Below are positions 1 to 5,208 of a DNA stretch of 7,410 bases, piece by piece (position 1 is the first letter of the stretch; every line of letters begins with the position of its first letter). Below the pieces are notes generated by a model. That model had not been told where the DNA came from. It did not search any database and saw only the letters and a program-made list of their open reading frames with translations. The DNA comes from Nitriliruptorales bacterium. GTDB lineage: Bacteria > Actinomycetota > Nitriliruptoria > Nitriliruptorales > Nitriliruptoraceae. The stretch covers positions 1-7,410 of the forward strand of contig JAURQY010000065.1 of assembly GCA_030835875.1 (NCBI GenBank). The letters run 5' to 3'. Both the position numbers and the translations under genes were made by a program.

Positions 1-12
1 AGGCTGGCGTGA
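1..12 (+). CDS. Possible 3' tip of an upstream gene (Arg-Leu-Ala-stop)
   Basis: In the frame starting at base 1 the window reads Arg-Leu-Ala and then TGA at 10-12. This TGA shares its last base with the ATG at 12-14, forming the TGATG overlap common between translationally coupled genes. Only three codons are visible, so nothing can be said about the product, and the reading could be chance. If real, the channel gene that follows is the second gene of an operon that begins outside the window. Confidence 0.2.
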   Translation, partial: RLA

Positions 13-725
13 TGACCGAGCTCCTCGACATCCTCCGTGACGCGGCACCCGCACTGGGCGGTCTCGACGTGCCCGACCTCGCCGGGAGCACGCCGCTGTG
101 GCTCTCGCTCGCGACCGTGCTCGTCAACGCGATCGTCGGCGCGCTGCGCGGCATCCTCGACCGCTCGCACGACTGGGACCTCGTCGGGGTGAGCGCGTTC
201 GCGCTGCTCATGGGCCTCGGTGGCGGGTTCATCCGCGACCTGCTCATCGGCAACCTCCCGGCCGAGTCGCTGCGCAGCCCCTGGTTCCTCGCGACGGTGC
301 TCGTCGGCATCGTGATCGCGCGCATCGGCAGCCGCGTCATCGAGCGGCTCGACGGTCTGTTCGTGCAGCTCAACGCGCTCGCGCTCGGACTGTTCGCCGT
401 CGTCGGTGCGTCGTACGCGACGGCGTTCGGGCTGCCGTTCGTGTCCGCGGTGCTGATCGGCACGCTGTCCGCGGTCGGCGGCGGGATGCTCGTCTCGGTG
501 CTGCAGGGGCAGGTGCCGCGCATCCTCATCGCCGGTGCCCCCAACGCGCTGCTCGCCGTGTGGGGCTCGACCGCCTACCTCGCGGTCGCCGGCTGGAACC
601 CGGCCGCGGCCTCGTTCGTCGGCATCGCGACGGTGCTCGTCGCGCAGGCGGTGTCGCTGCGGCTCGGGCTCACGACCCGGCCGACGCACGGACGTCCGGC
701 CGGCGCGTCCGACGGGCCGCGCTGA
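12..725 (+). CDS. TRIC / UPF0126 family membrane channel-like protein
   Basis: This is a 237-residue, very hydrophobic inner-membrane protein. It has two tandem repeats of the UPF0126 fold, each of about three helices, as in prokaryotic TRIC (trimeric intracellular cation) channels and E. coli YicG-like proteins. Repeat 1 carries the family signature GLGGGFIRDLLIG at about residues 68-80, with glycines 70-72 and Arg75-Asp76. Repeat 2 has SAVGGG at about 153-158, but the Arg-Asp pair is replaced (GGGMLVS), so the halves have diverged. Family members form trimeric monovalent-cation channels; the physiological role in bacteria is poorly defined. The length is slightly above the usual 200-220 because of a roughly 25-residue N-terminal lead. 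ATG at 12 is preferred over the GTG at 9: it follows an AGG 8 nt upstream and lies in a TGATG overlap. The C-terminal 20 residues are polar and rich in Arg and Gly. The gene converges on transketolase, with 28 bp between the stops. Confidence 0.88.
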   Translation: MTELLDILRDAAPALGGLDVPDLAGSTPLWLSLATVLVNAIVGALRGILDRSHDWDLVGVSAFALLMGLGGGFIRDLLIGNLPAESLRSPWFLATVLVGIVIARIGSRVIERLDGLFVQLNALALGLFAVVGASYATAFGLPFVSAVLIGTLSAVGGGMLVSVLQGQVPRILIAGAPNALLAVWGSTAYLAVAGWNPAAASFVGIATVLVAQAVSLRLGLTTRPTHGRPAGASDGPR

Positions 726-747
726 CGTCGCGCGGCCGACGCGATCA

Positions 748-762
748 GCGCGCTCAGCGCGC
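748..762. terminator. GC palindrome between convergent genes, possible weak terminator
   Basis: GCGCGCT-C-AGCGCGC is a perfect 7+1+7 palindrome spanning the transketolase stop codon. It can fold as a 5-bp GC stem with a CTCAG loop. A second small inverted repeat, CGTCG/CGACG (726-730 and 737-741), lies beside it. Neither has a following T-run, so this is not a classical intrinsic terminator. It could still help end the two converging transcripts or protect the 3' end. Confidence 0.25.
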
Positions 763-2826
763 CCGGTCCATGACGCGCCGTGCGACGCGCGCGACGTTGC
801 CGGCGCTGAAGCCGAAGTGCGCGAAGAGCTCGCTCGCCGGCGCCGACGCGCCGAAGCCGGTCATCGCGACGACCTCGCCGTGTGCTCCGACGATGCCCTC
901 CCAGCCCTGCGCGACGCCCGCCTCGACGGCGACGCGCGCGCCGACCGCGCTCGGGAGCACCGCCTCGCGCACCGCCGCGTCGGCGGCACGGAACCTGGTC
1001 GGTGAGGGCATGGACACGACGCGCACGTCGACGCCGTCACGGGCGAGCTCGTCCGCTGCGGCGAGGCACACGCCGACCTCGGAGCCGGTGCCGATGAGCA
1101 CCACCTCCGGCGTCGCACCACCCTCCGGGTCGCGCACGACCCACGCACCGTGCTCGACGGCGTCATCCGGCACCGGCGCGCCGCTGACCTCCGCGAGGTC
1201 CGGGATGCCCTGGCGCGTCAGCGCGATGACGGTCGGTCCCTGCCGCTCGACGGCGAGCCGCCAGGCGAGTGCGGTCTCCGACCCGTCGGCGGGACGGATG
1301 ACCTCGACGTTCGGCATCGCACGCAGCGCCGCGAGGTGCTCGACCGGCTGGTGCGTCGGACCGTCCTCGCCGAGGCCGATCGAGTCGTGGGTCATCACGT
1401 ACACGACACGCTGGTGCATGAGCGCGGCGAGCCGCAGCGCCGGACGCAGGTAGTCGGTGAAGACCATGAACGTCGCGATGTAGGGCACGAACCCGCCGTA
1501 GAGCGCCATGCCGTTCGCGGCGGCGGCCATCGCGTGCTCGCGGATACCGAAGCGCAGGTTGCGCCCGAGCCGGTCGTCCGCACTGAAGTCGCCGCCGTCC
1601 GCGATGTCGGTGTTGTTGGACGCGGCGAGGTCGGCGGAACCCCCGAAGAGGTCCGGGAGCGCCGGCGCGAGCGCGGCGATGACGCTTCCGGAGTGCACCC
1701 GTGTCGCCTTCGACCCCGGCAGGACCGGCAGCGCGTCGCGCCAGCCGGCGGGCAGGGCCACACCCGTGAGCCGGCGCGCGAGGTCCGCCGCGGCCGCGCC
1801 GTTCGCCGAGGTGAAGGCGGCGAGCTGCGCGTCCCAGGCGGCGGAGCGCGCCGCACCGTCGGTGCGGACATCGAGGTGCGCGCGCACGTCGTCGGGCACG
1901 GTGAACGGTTCATCATGCGGCCAGCCGAGCGCGGCCTTCGTCGCCGCGACCTCGTCGGCCCCGAGCGGCGCACCGTGCGACGCGGACGTGCCGGCCTTCT
2001 TCGGCGAGCCGTACCCGATGGTGGTGCGCACGGCGATGAGCGACGGACGTCCGTCGGCCTGCGCGGCGGTGATCGCGGCACGGAGCGCGTCGAGGTCGTT
2101 GCCGTCGGTGACGCGCTGTGTGTGCCAGCCGTAGGCGTCGAAGCGGGCGAGCACGTCCTCGCTGAACGCGAGGTCGGTCGTCCCGTCGATGGTGATGCGG
2201 TTGTCGTCGTAGAGGTAGACGAGACGGCCGAGGCGCAGGTGTCCGGCGAGCGACGCGGCCTCGCTCGCGACACCCTCCATGAGGTCACCGTCGGACACGA
2301 TCGCGTACACGTGCTGCGCCGCGAGCGCCGCGGCGTCGGCGTCGACCGCACCGAGCTCTGCGGCCATGCGCTCGGCGGCGATCGCCATGCCGACACCGGT
2401 CGCGAAGCCCTGCCCGAGGGGCCCGGTGGTCGTCTCGACACCGGGGAGCAGGTCCTGCTCCGGGTGTCCGGCGGTGACCGAGCCGAGCTGGCGGAACGCG
2501 CGCAGGTCGTCGAGCGTCGGGCGGGCGTAGCCACTCAGATGGAGCGACGCGTAGAGCAGCATCGAACCGTGCCCGGCCGACAGCACGAAGCGGTCACGGC
2601 CCGGCCAGTCGGGGCGAGCAGGGTCGTGACGCAGGAACTCGCGGTAGAGCAGGTACGCCATCGGCGCGCAGCCCATCGGCATGCCGGGGTGCCCCGACTC
2701 CGCGGCCTGCACCGCGTCGATCGCGAGCGTCCGGATCGTGTCGATCGCGCGGCGCGGCAGGTCCGCGGGATCGGCGGGGACCGCAGGTGCGGCGGTCGAG
2801 GTCGCGGAGGACGGGGCGCTGGACAT
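754..2826 (-). CDS. tkt: Transketolase (thiamine-diphosphate dependent)
   Basis: This is a 690-residue cytosolic enzyme of normal family length. It moves two-carbon ketol units between sugar phosphates in the non-oxidative pentose phosphate pathway, linking glycolytic intermediates with ribose-5-phosphate and erythrose-4-phosphate. All key motifs are present: ESGHPGMPMG at 43-52, SAGHGS at 83-88, GPLGQG at 135-140, and the ThDP/metal-binding stretch from GDLMEG (180-185) to Asn209. In the pyrimidine domain are FGIREHAM (426-433, with Glu430 the expected cofactor-activating glutamate), HDSIGLGEDGPTHQP (480-494) and the TRQG phosphate-binding segment. The C-terminal domain is complete. ATG at 2826 is chosen because homology begins about 20 residues later and AGGA lies upstream; the open frame continues far upstream without homology. 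The first 22 residues are Ala/Pro/Ser-rich and probably disordered. A 131-bp gap upstream suggests its own promoter. The usual actinobacterial partners (transaldolase, glucose-6-phosphate dehydrogenase) are not adjacent. Confidence 0.97.
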   Translation of the reverse strand: MSSAPSSATSTAAPAVPADPADLPRRAIDTIRTLAIDAVQAAESGHPGMPMGCAPMAYLLYREFLRHDPARPDWPGRDRFVLSAGHGSMLLYASLHLSGYARPTLDDLRAFRQLGSVTAGHPEQDLLPGVETTTGPLGQGFATGVGMAIAAERMAAELGAVDADAAALAAQHVYAIVSDGDLMEGVASEAASLAGHLRLGRLVYLYDDNRITIDGTTDLAFSEDVLARFDAYGWHTQRVTDGNDLDALRAAITAAQADGRPSLIAVRTTIGYGSPKKAGTSASHGAPLGADEVAATKAALGWPHDEPFTVPDDVRAHLDVRTDGAARSAAWDAQLAAFTSANGAAAADLARRLTGVALPAGWRDALPVLPGSKATRVHSGSVIAALAPALPDLFGGSADLAASNNTDIADGGDFSADDRLGRNLRFGIREHAMAAAANGMALYGGFVPYIATFMVFTDYLRPALRLAALMHQRVVYVMTHDSIGLGEDGPTHQPVEHLAALRAMPNVEVIRPADGSETALAWRLAVERQGPTVIALTRQGIPDLAEVSGAPVPDDAVEHGAWVVRDPEGGATPEVVLIGTGSEVGVCLAAADELARDGVDVRVVSMPSPTRFRAADAAVREAVLPSAVGARVAVEAGVAQGWEGIVGAHGEVVAMTGFGASAPASELFAHFGFSAGNVARVARRVMDRAR

Positions 2827-2899
2827 CCTGGGCGGTCCTGACGTGCGGGCGTGCGTGCTCGGGCAGCACGCCGGGGACGGGCGGGACGGGTCGGGCCGC

Positions 2900-2905
2900 A
2901 CCCTA
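2900..2905 (-). promoter_or_regulatory. Candidate -10 hexamer for transketolase
   Basis: On the minus strand the 131-bp gap upstream of tkt contains TAGGGT, which fits the actinobacterial TANNNT -10 pattern. It is about 74 nt before the start codon and is one of the few AT-containing spots in this stretch. No convincing -35 is visible; GTTCCA and TTCCAT upstream are weak matches. The rest of the gap (2827-2957) shows only GC-rich sequence and an 11-bp palindrome at 2942-2952 just after the hydrolase stop. Confidence 0.3.
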
Positions 2906-2957
2906 GTGGTCGGGCCCCGATGGAACGGCGCGGCGCGGCATGCGCTCAGCGCGTCGC

Positions 2958-3665
2958 TCAGCGGGCGGCGGCCCAGGCGACGAGCGCGTCCGCATGCTCC
3001 CCGACCGCCTCGGCGGGGGTGCGGCGGCGGCGGTCCGGCGCACTGCGGGCGCTCACTGACAGGTCGTGCCGACCTCCGAGGACGACGAGCCGTGTGAGCG
3101 GGCCGCCGAGGTCCGCCGCGTGCGCGGTCAGCAGCTCCTCGGTGAGGAACGGGTCGGCGTCCCCGGAGAGCATGAGGACCGGCACGTCGACCGCACCCCA
3201 GTGGGCGACGCGCAGCCGGTCGGGCCGTCCGGGCGGGTGCAGCGGGTAGGCGACGAGCAGCAGCCCCGTCACCCCGAGTGCCGCACTGCCCTCCGCGGCG
3301 ACCGCGAGGCTCGCGACCCGGCTGCCGTAGGACGCGCCACCGACGATCCAGCCATGCGGCGCGTCGTCGCCGACGAGCCCGCGCGCGGCGGCGAGCACCT
3401 CGCCCGCCCGACCGACGCTCCGCTCGGCCGGCCCGACGACGCCCGCGCCCGGTGGACGGGGCGACAGCGCCGCACGCACGACCGGATGCCCGGCTGCGGC
3501 GAGCAGCTCGGCGATCGCGACGACATGCGCCGCCGCATGATCGCCGCGCGCCCCCGGGAACAGGAGGACCGGAGCAGCGACGCCGGCGCTCGGTCCCGAT
3601 CCGGGCGGGTGGAAAGCCGCCGCGACGTCGGTCCCGTCGGCGAGCGCGAGCCGGAGCTCGCGCAC
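2958..3665 (-). CDS. KANL3/Tex30-type alpha/beta hydrolase (dienelactone-hydrolase-like)
   Basis: This is a 235-residue cytosolic alpha/beta hydrolase with no signal peptide. In order it shows the oxyanion-region strand PVLLFPGARGDH (about 32-43), the nucleophile elbow GGASYGSR (109-116, Ser112), the family signature YPLHPPGRPDRLR (140-152), and GDADPF (168-173, Asp171 as acid). The catalytic His is probably H200 in GGRHDL. The YPLHPPG block is what points to the KANL3/Tex30 group rather than a generic esterase. Substrates of this group are largely unknown, so none is assigned. The only sensible start is the GTG at 3665: it lies 2 nt after the universal stress protein stop, and no in-frame ATG occurs before residue 165. 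The ribosome-binding site is weak (GACGAG within the end of the upstream gene), so translation is probably coupled to the stress protein. The C-terminus is Arg/Ala-rich. Confidence 0.85.
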   Translation of the reverse strand: MRELRLALADGTDVAAAFHPPGSGPSAGVAAPVLLFPGARGDHAAAHVVAIAELLAAAGHPVVRAALSPRPPGAGVVGPAERSVGRAGEVLAAARGLVGDDAPHGWIVGGASYGSRVASLAVAAEGSAALGVTGLLLVAYPLHPPGRPDRLRVAHWGAVDVPVLMLSGDADPFLTEELLTAHAADLGGPLTRLVVLGGRHDLSVSARSAPDRRRRTPAEAVGEHADALVAWAAAR

Positions 3666-3667
3666 GC

Positions 3668-4096
3668 TCAGCGCTCGTCGGGAGTGATGACGACGACCGG
3701 GCAGGGCGCGTGCGCGACGACCTGCTGGGTGACCGAACCGAGCAGCATCCCTCGGAACCCACCGAGCCCGCGCGCGCCGATGACCAGCAGGTCGGCGTCC
3801 TTCGCGTGCTCGACGAGGACGCTCGCCGGCCCACCCGCACCGACGTGCTGCGTGACGGTGACGTCGCCCGGCCCGCCGACCTTCGCGAGCGACTCGGCGA
3901 GCACCTGCTCCGACGCCTCTCGCAGCTCCTCGTCGCTCGGCAGCGTGACGACCATCGTCATGCCGACGAGCTCGGGCCGCGGGAACGCGTGGACCATCTC
4001 GACGTCGGCGCCACGGAGCCGCGCCTCCTCGAGCGCCCAGCGGAGGGCCTTGAGCGACACCTCCGAGGAGTCGACCCCCACCACGATGCGTGCCAT
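3668..4096 (-). CDS. Universal stress protein (UspA family, ATP-binding type)
   Basis: This is a 142-residue single-domain universal stress protein, the usual family length. It starts with the typical IVVGVDSSEVS strand and loop (4-14, Asp9 contacting nucleotide). Near the C-terminus it has the full ATP-binding signature G-2x-G-9x-G-S: Gly107, Gly110, Gly120-Ser121. It ends with the standard APCPVVVI strand (130-137). It therefore belongs to the ATP-binding (UspFG/MJ0577-like) branch, whose members act as cytosolic dimers in stress, hypoxia or stationary-phase adaptation in actinobacteria. The ATG at 4096 is certain: AAAGGAG sits 5 nt upstream and homology begins at residue 3. It is the first gene of a tight pair with the hydrolase and diverges from the CBS-domain gene, sharing a 157-bp control region that has DosR-like elements. 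Confidence 0.95.
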   Translation of the reverse strand: MARIVVGVDSSEVSLKALRWALEEARLRGADVEMVHAFPRPELVGMTMVVTLPSDEELREASEQVLAESLAKVGGPGDVTVTQHVGAGGPASVLVEHAKDADLLVIGARGLGGFRGMLLGSVTQQVVAHAPCPVVVITPDER

Positions 4097-4101
4097 GACC
4101 G

Positions 4102-4108
4102 CTCCTTT
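4102..4108 (-). promoter_or_regulatory. Strong ribosome-binding site of the universal stress protein
   Basis: AAAGGAG on the minus strand lies 5 nt before the ATG at 4096, within a purine-rich run (GGAAGGAAAGGAG). It is the best Shine-Dalgarno sequence in the window and fixes the start of the stress protein. It implies high translation of that gene and, through coupling, perhaps of the hydrolase. Confidence 0.75.
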
Positions 4109-4138
4109 CCTTCCGCGGATGTCGGACCTCCAGCATCG

Positions 4139-4154
4139 CAGGCCCGAGGGTCCC
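4139..4154 (-). promoter_or_regulatory. Candidate DosR/DevR-like site facing the universal stress protein
   Basis: The minus strand reads GGGACCCTCGGGCCTG, ending 42 nt before the stress protein start. It resembles the GGGAC...GKCC(C) form of DosR/DevR-type operators known upstream of stress proteins in actinobacteria. The comparison is with the consensus as I recall it. A GATGCT hexamer (4132-4137), a possible -10, follows one base later. Internal support comes from a related element in the opposite orientation at 4181-4196: 11 of 16 positions agree. Confidence 0.3.
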
Positions 4155-4180
4155 GCGCTCGGACGCGCGTCCTCGAGGTA

Positions 4181-4196
4181 GATGACCTTCGACCCT
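4181..4196 (+). promoter_or_regulatory. Candidate DosR/DevR-like site facing the CBS-domain gene
   Basis: The plus strand reads ATGACCTTCGACCCTG, ending 57 nt before the CBS-domain ATG. It shares the core GACC-YTCG-nnCCTG with the minus-strand copy at 4139-4154, so each divergent gene has one copy pointing toward it. A GATGCT at 4219-4224, followed by TGACGG, matches the GATGCTG seen on the other side. Regulator identity is inference. Confidence 0.3.
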
Positions 4197-4253
4197 GCGC
4201 CGCGGCATGACCGAGGCCGATGCTGACGGCAGCAGCCACGAGCAGGTCGGACC

Positions 4254-4643
4254 ATGGGCGCAGCAGGCACCTCGGAGACGGTCGGCGGGCTGGTCTCCCC
4301 CGCGGTCGCGATCGTCAACTCGACGGCGACCCTGCACGACGCGGCCGACAGGATGGCGGCGGATGGGCTCGGGCTGCTCGTCGTCGCGGACGCGAACGGT
4401 CCGGTCGGTGTGCTCAGCGAGCGTGACATCGTCGTCGCCATCGCCGAGCAGCTCGACCTCGACGAGGAACGGGTGCGCGATCACTGCGCCGACGAGATCG
4501 TGAGCGTCGACGAGGACGCGACCGTCGCCGATGCAGCACGGGCGATGGCGGACGCGCAGATCCGTCACCTCGCCGTCACCCGCGACGGGGCGGTCGTCGG
4601 CGTCGTGTCGGTACGAGACGTGCTGCGGGTGCTCGTCAGCTGA
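4254..4643 (+). CDS. Stand-alone two-CBS-domain protein
   Basis: This 129-residue cytosolic protein is made almost only of two CBS motifs (a Bateman module). CBS1 spans about residues 15-65 and includes GVLSERDIV (52-60). CBS2 spans about 78-129 and includes RHLAVTRDG (104-112) and GVVSVRDVL (116-124). The Ser-x-x-Asp residues at the end of each motif are the usual ribose/phosphate contacts, so binding of an adenine nucleotide (AMP, ATP or similar) is likely. There is no catalytic domain, so it is probably a sensor or regulatory partner; proteins of this size often dimerise into a CBS disk. The ATG at 4254 has only a modest upstream AGGTCGG. It is divergent from the universal stress protein, and this pairing is frequent in hypoxia or dormancy regulons of actinobacteria. 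Its last 8 bp overlap the end of the convergent DoxX gene. Confidence 0.92.
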   Translation: MGAAGTSETVGGLVSPAVAIVNSTATLHDAADRMAADGLGLLVVADANGPVGVLSERDIVVAIAEQLDLDEERVRDHCADEIVSVDEDATVADAARAMADAQIRHLAVTRDGAVVGVVSVRDVLRVLVS

Positions 4644-5106
4644 CCGGGCGGCGTGGCCGCGGCCACAGGTCCGCCGCGGCGCTCGCCCACACCCAGAGCA
4701 GCGGGCTGAGCAGCACGCGGGTGAGCCGTGCCGCGTCGCTGTTCAGGCCGAACGCGTCGCGGGCCTCGGTGTACTGCGCGACGTTGCCGGGCGTGACGGC
4801 GATGAGGAACAGGAGCGCGGCGAACCCGACGGCTCGGCGCCAGCGCGGGAGCAGGATCAGCGCTGCGGCGAGCAGCAGCTCGACGACACCGCTGGCCGCG
4901 ACGAGCAGCTCGGGCTCCGGCAGGTAGGGCGGGACCTGGGCGAGGAACTCCTCGGCGTTGGTGAAGTGCCCCATGCCCGCGGTCGCGAGGAACGCGCCGA
5001 GCGCCCAGCGCAGGAGCCTCCGGGGCCACGACTGCGCGACGTCGACCGGACCGAGCCATGCCGGGAGGAGCGCGACGATCCGTGTTTCCACACCTGCCAC
5101 CGGCAT
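4636..5106 (-). CDS. DoxX-like small integral membrane protein
   Basis: This 156-residue membrane protein has about four predicted helices (about 31-46, 66-86, 92-111 and one near the C-terminus around 128-146). The first helix leads into GMGHFTNAEEFLAQVPPYLP (44-63). This His-Phe...Val-Pro-Pro-Tyr-Leu-Pro pattern is typical of DoxX-family proteins. The second helix contains a buried Glu (SGVVELLLAA, Glu76) and the third ends in TPGNVAQY, also typical. Some DoxX proteins belong to quinone- or thiol-linked redox complexes, but for this subgroup no function is established and none is assigned. ATG at 5106 is chosen for its good upstream AGGTGGAG; the first 25 residues are probably cytosolic. 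The open frame continues upstream without homology. It converges on the CBS gene (8-bp overlap) and diverges from the EVE-domain gene over 102 bp. Confidence 0.8.
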   Translation of the reverse strand: MPVAGVETRIVALLPAWLGPVDVAQSWPRRLLRWALGAFLATAGMGHFTNAEEFLAQVPPYLPEPELLVAASGVVELLLAAALILLPRWRRAVGFAALLFLIAVTPGNVAQYTEARDAFGLNSDAARLTRVLLSPLLWVWASAAADLWPRPRRPVS

Positions 5107-5128
5107 TTCTCCACCTCGCGGGACTCCG

Positions 5129-5138
5129 AGGGTACGCT
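5129..5138. promoter_or_regulatory. Possible overlapping divergent -10 elements
   Basis: The least GC-rich part of the 102-bp gap holds TACCCT on the minus strand (5129-5134) and TACGCT on the plus strand (5133-5138). Both fit TANNNT and overlap by two bases. They would place starts about 16 nt before the DoxX ribosome-binding region and about 60 nt before the EVE-domain gene. No good -35 accompanies either, so the call is weak. If both are real, the two promoters would exclude each other. Confidence 0.18.
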
Positions 5139-5160
5139 GAAGAAATCCCCCGCACCCGTG

Positions 5161-5197
5161 GTCGTGCGCCAGACCTCTGCCGCACGTGCGCCACGAC
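5161..5197 (+). repeat. Repeat pair in the leader of the EVE-domain gene
   Basis: GTGCGCCA occurs twice, at 5164-5171 and 5186-5193, 22 bp apart (about two helical turns). The same segment contains the inverted arms GTCGTG (5161-5166) and CACGAC (5192-5197), extendable with one bulge (CGC/GCG). It ends just before the likely ribosome-binding site GAAGGG. It could be an operator or a leader hairpin of the downstream gene. High GC makes such short repeats fairly easy to get by chance. Confidence 0.3.
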
Positions 5198-5208
5198 GAA
5201 GGGTCCCG

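Noticed and set aside
98..1453. Long plus-strand open frame of about 450 codons
   Set aside because: It runs across the TRIC gene and antisense to transketolase, is made of Arg/Ala/Pro-rich sequence without recognisable domains, and is a by-product of high GC.
1150..2841. Plus-strand open frame of 563 codons antisense to transketolase
   Set aside because: The opposite strand encodes a complete enzyme with every catalytic motif. This frame is low-complexity Arg/Gly/Val sequence, an expected mirror of GC-rich codon bias.
2827..3840. Upstream extension of the transketolase frame
   Set aside because: The frame stays open but crosses the hydrolase gene in another frame, has no homology, and the ATG at 2826 fits family length and has an AGGA upstream.
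3666..4568. Upstream extension of the hydrolase frame
   Set aside because: This part is out of frame with the stress protein on the same strand and antisense to the CBS gene. Homology begins only after the GTG at 3665.
4531..5208. Upstream extension of the EVE-domain frame
   Set aside because: It overlaps the end of the CBS gene and the whole DoxX gene with Arg/Glu-rich sequence lacking domain character. The ATG at 5209 has a ribosome-binding site and immediate family sequence.
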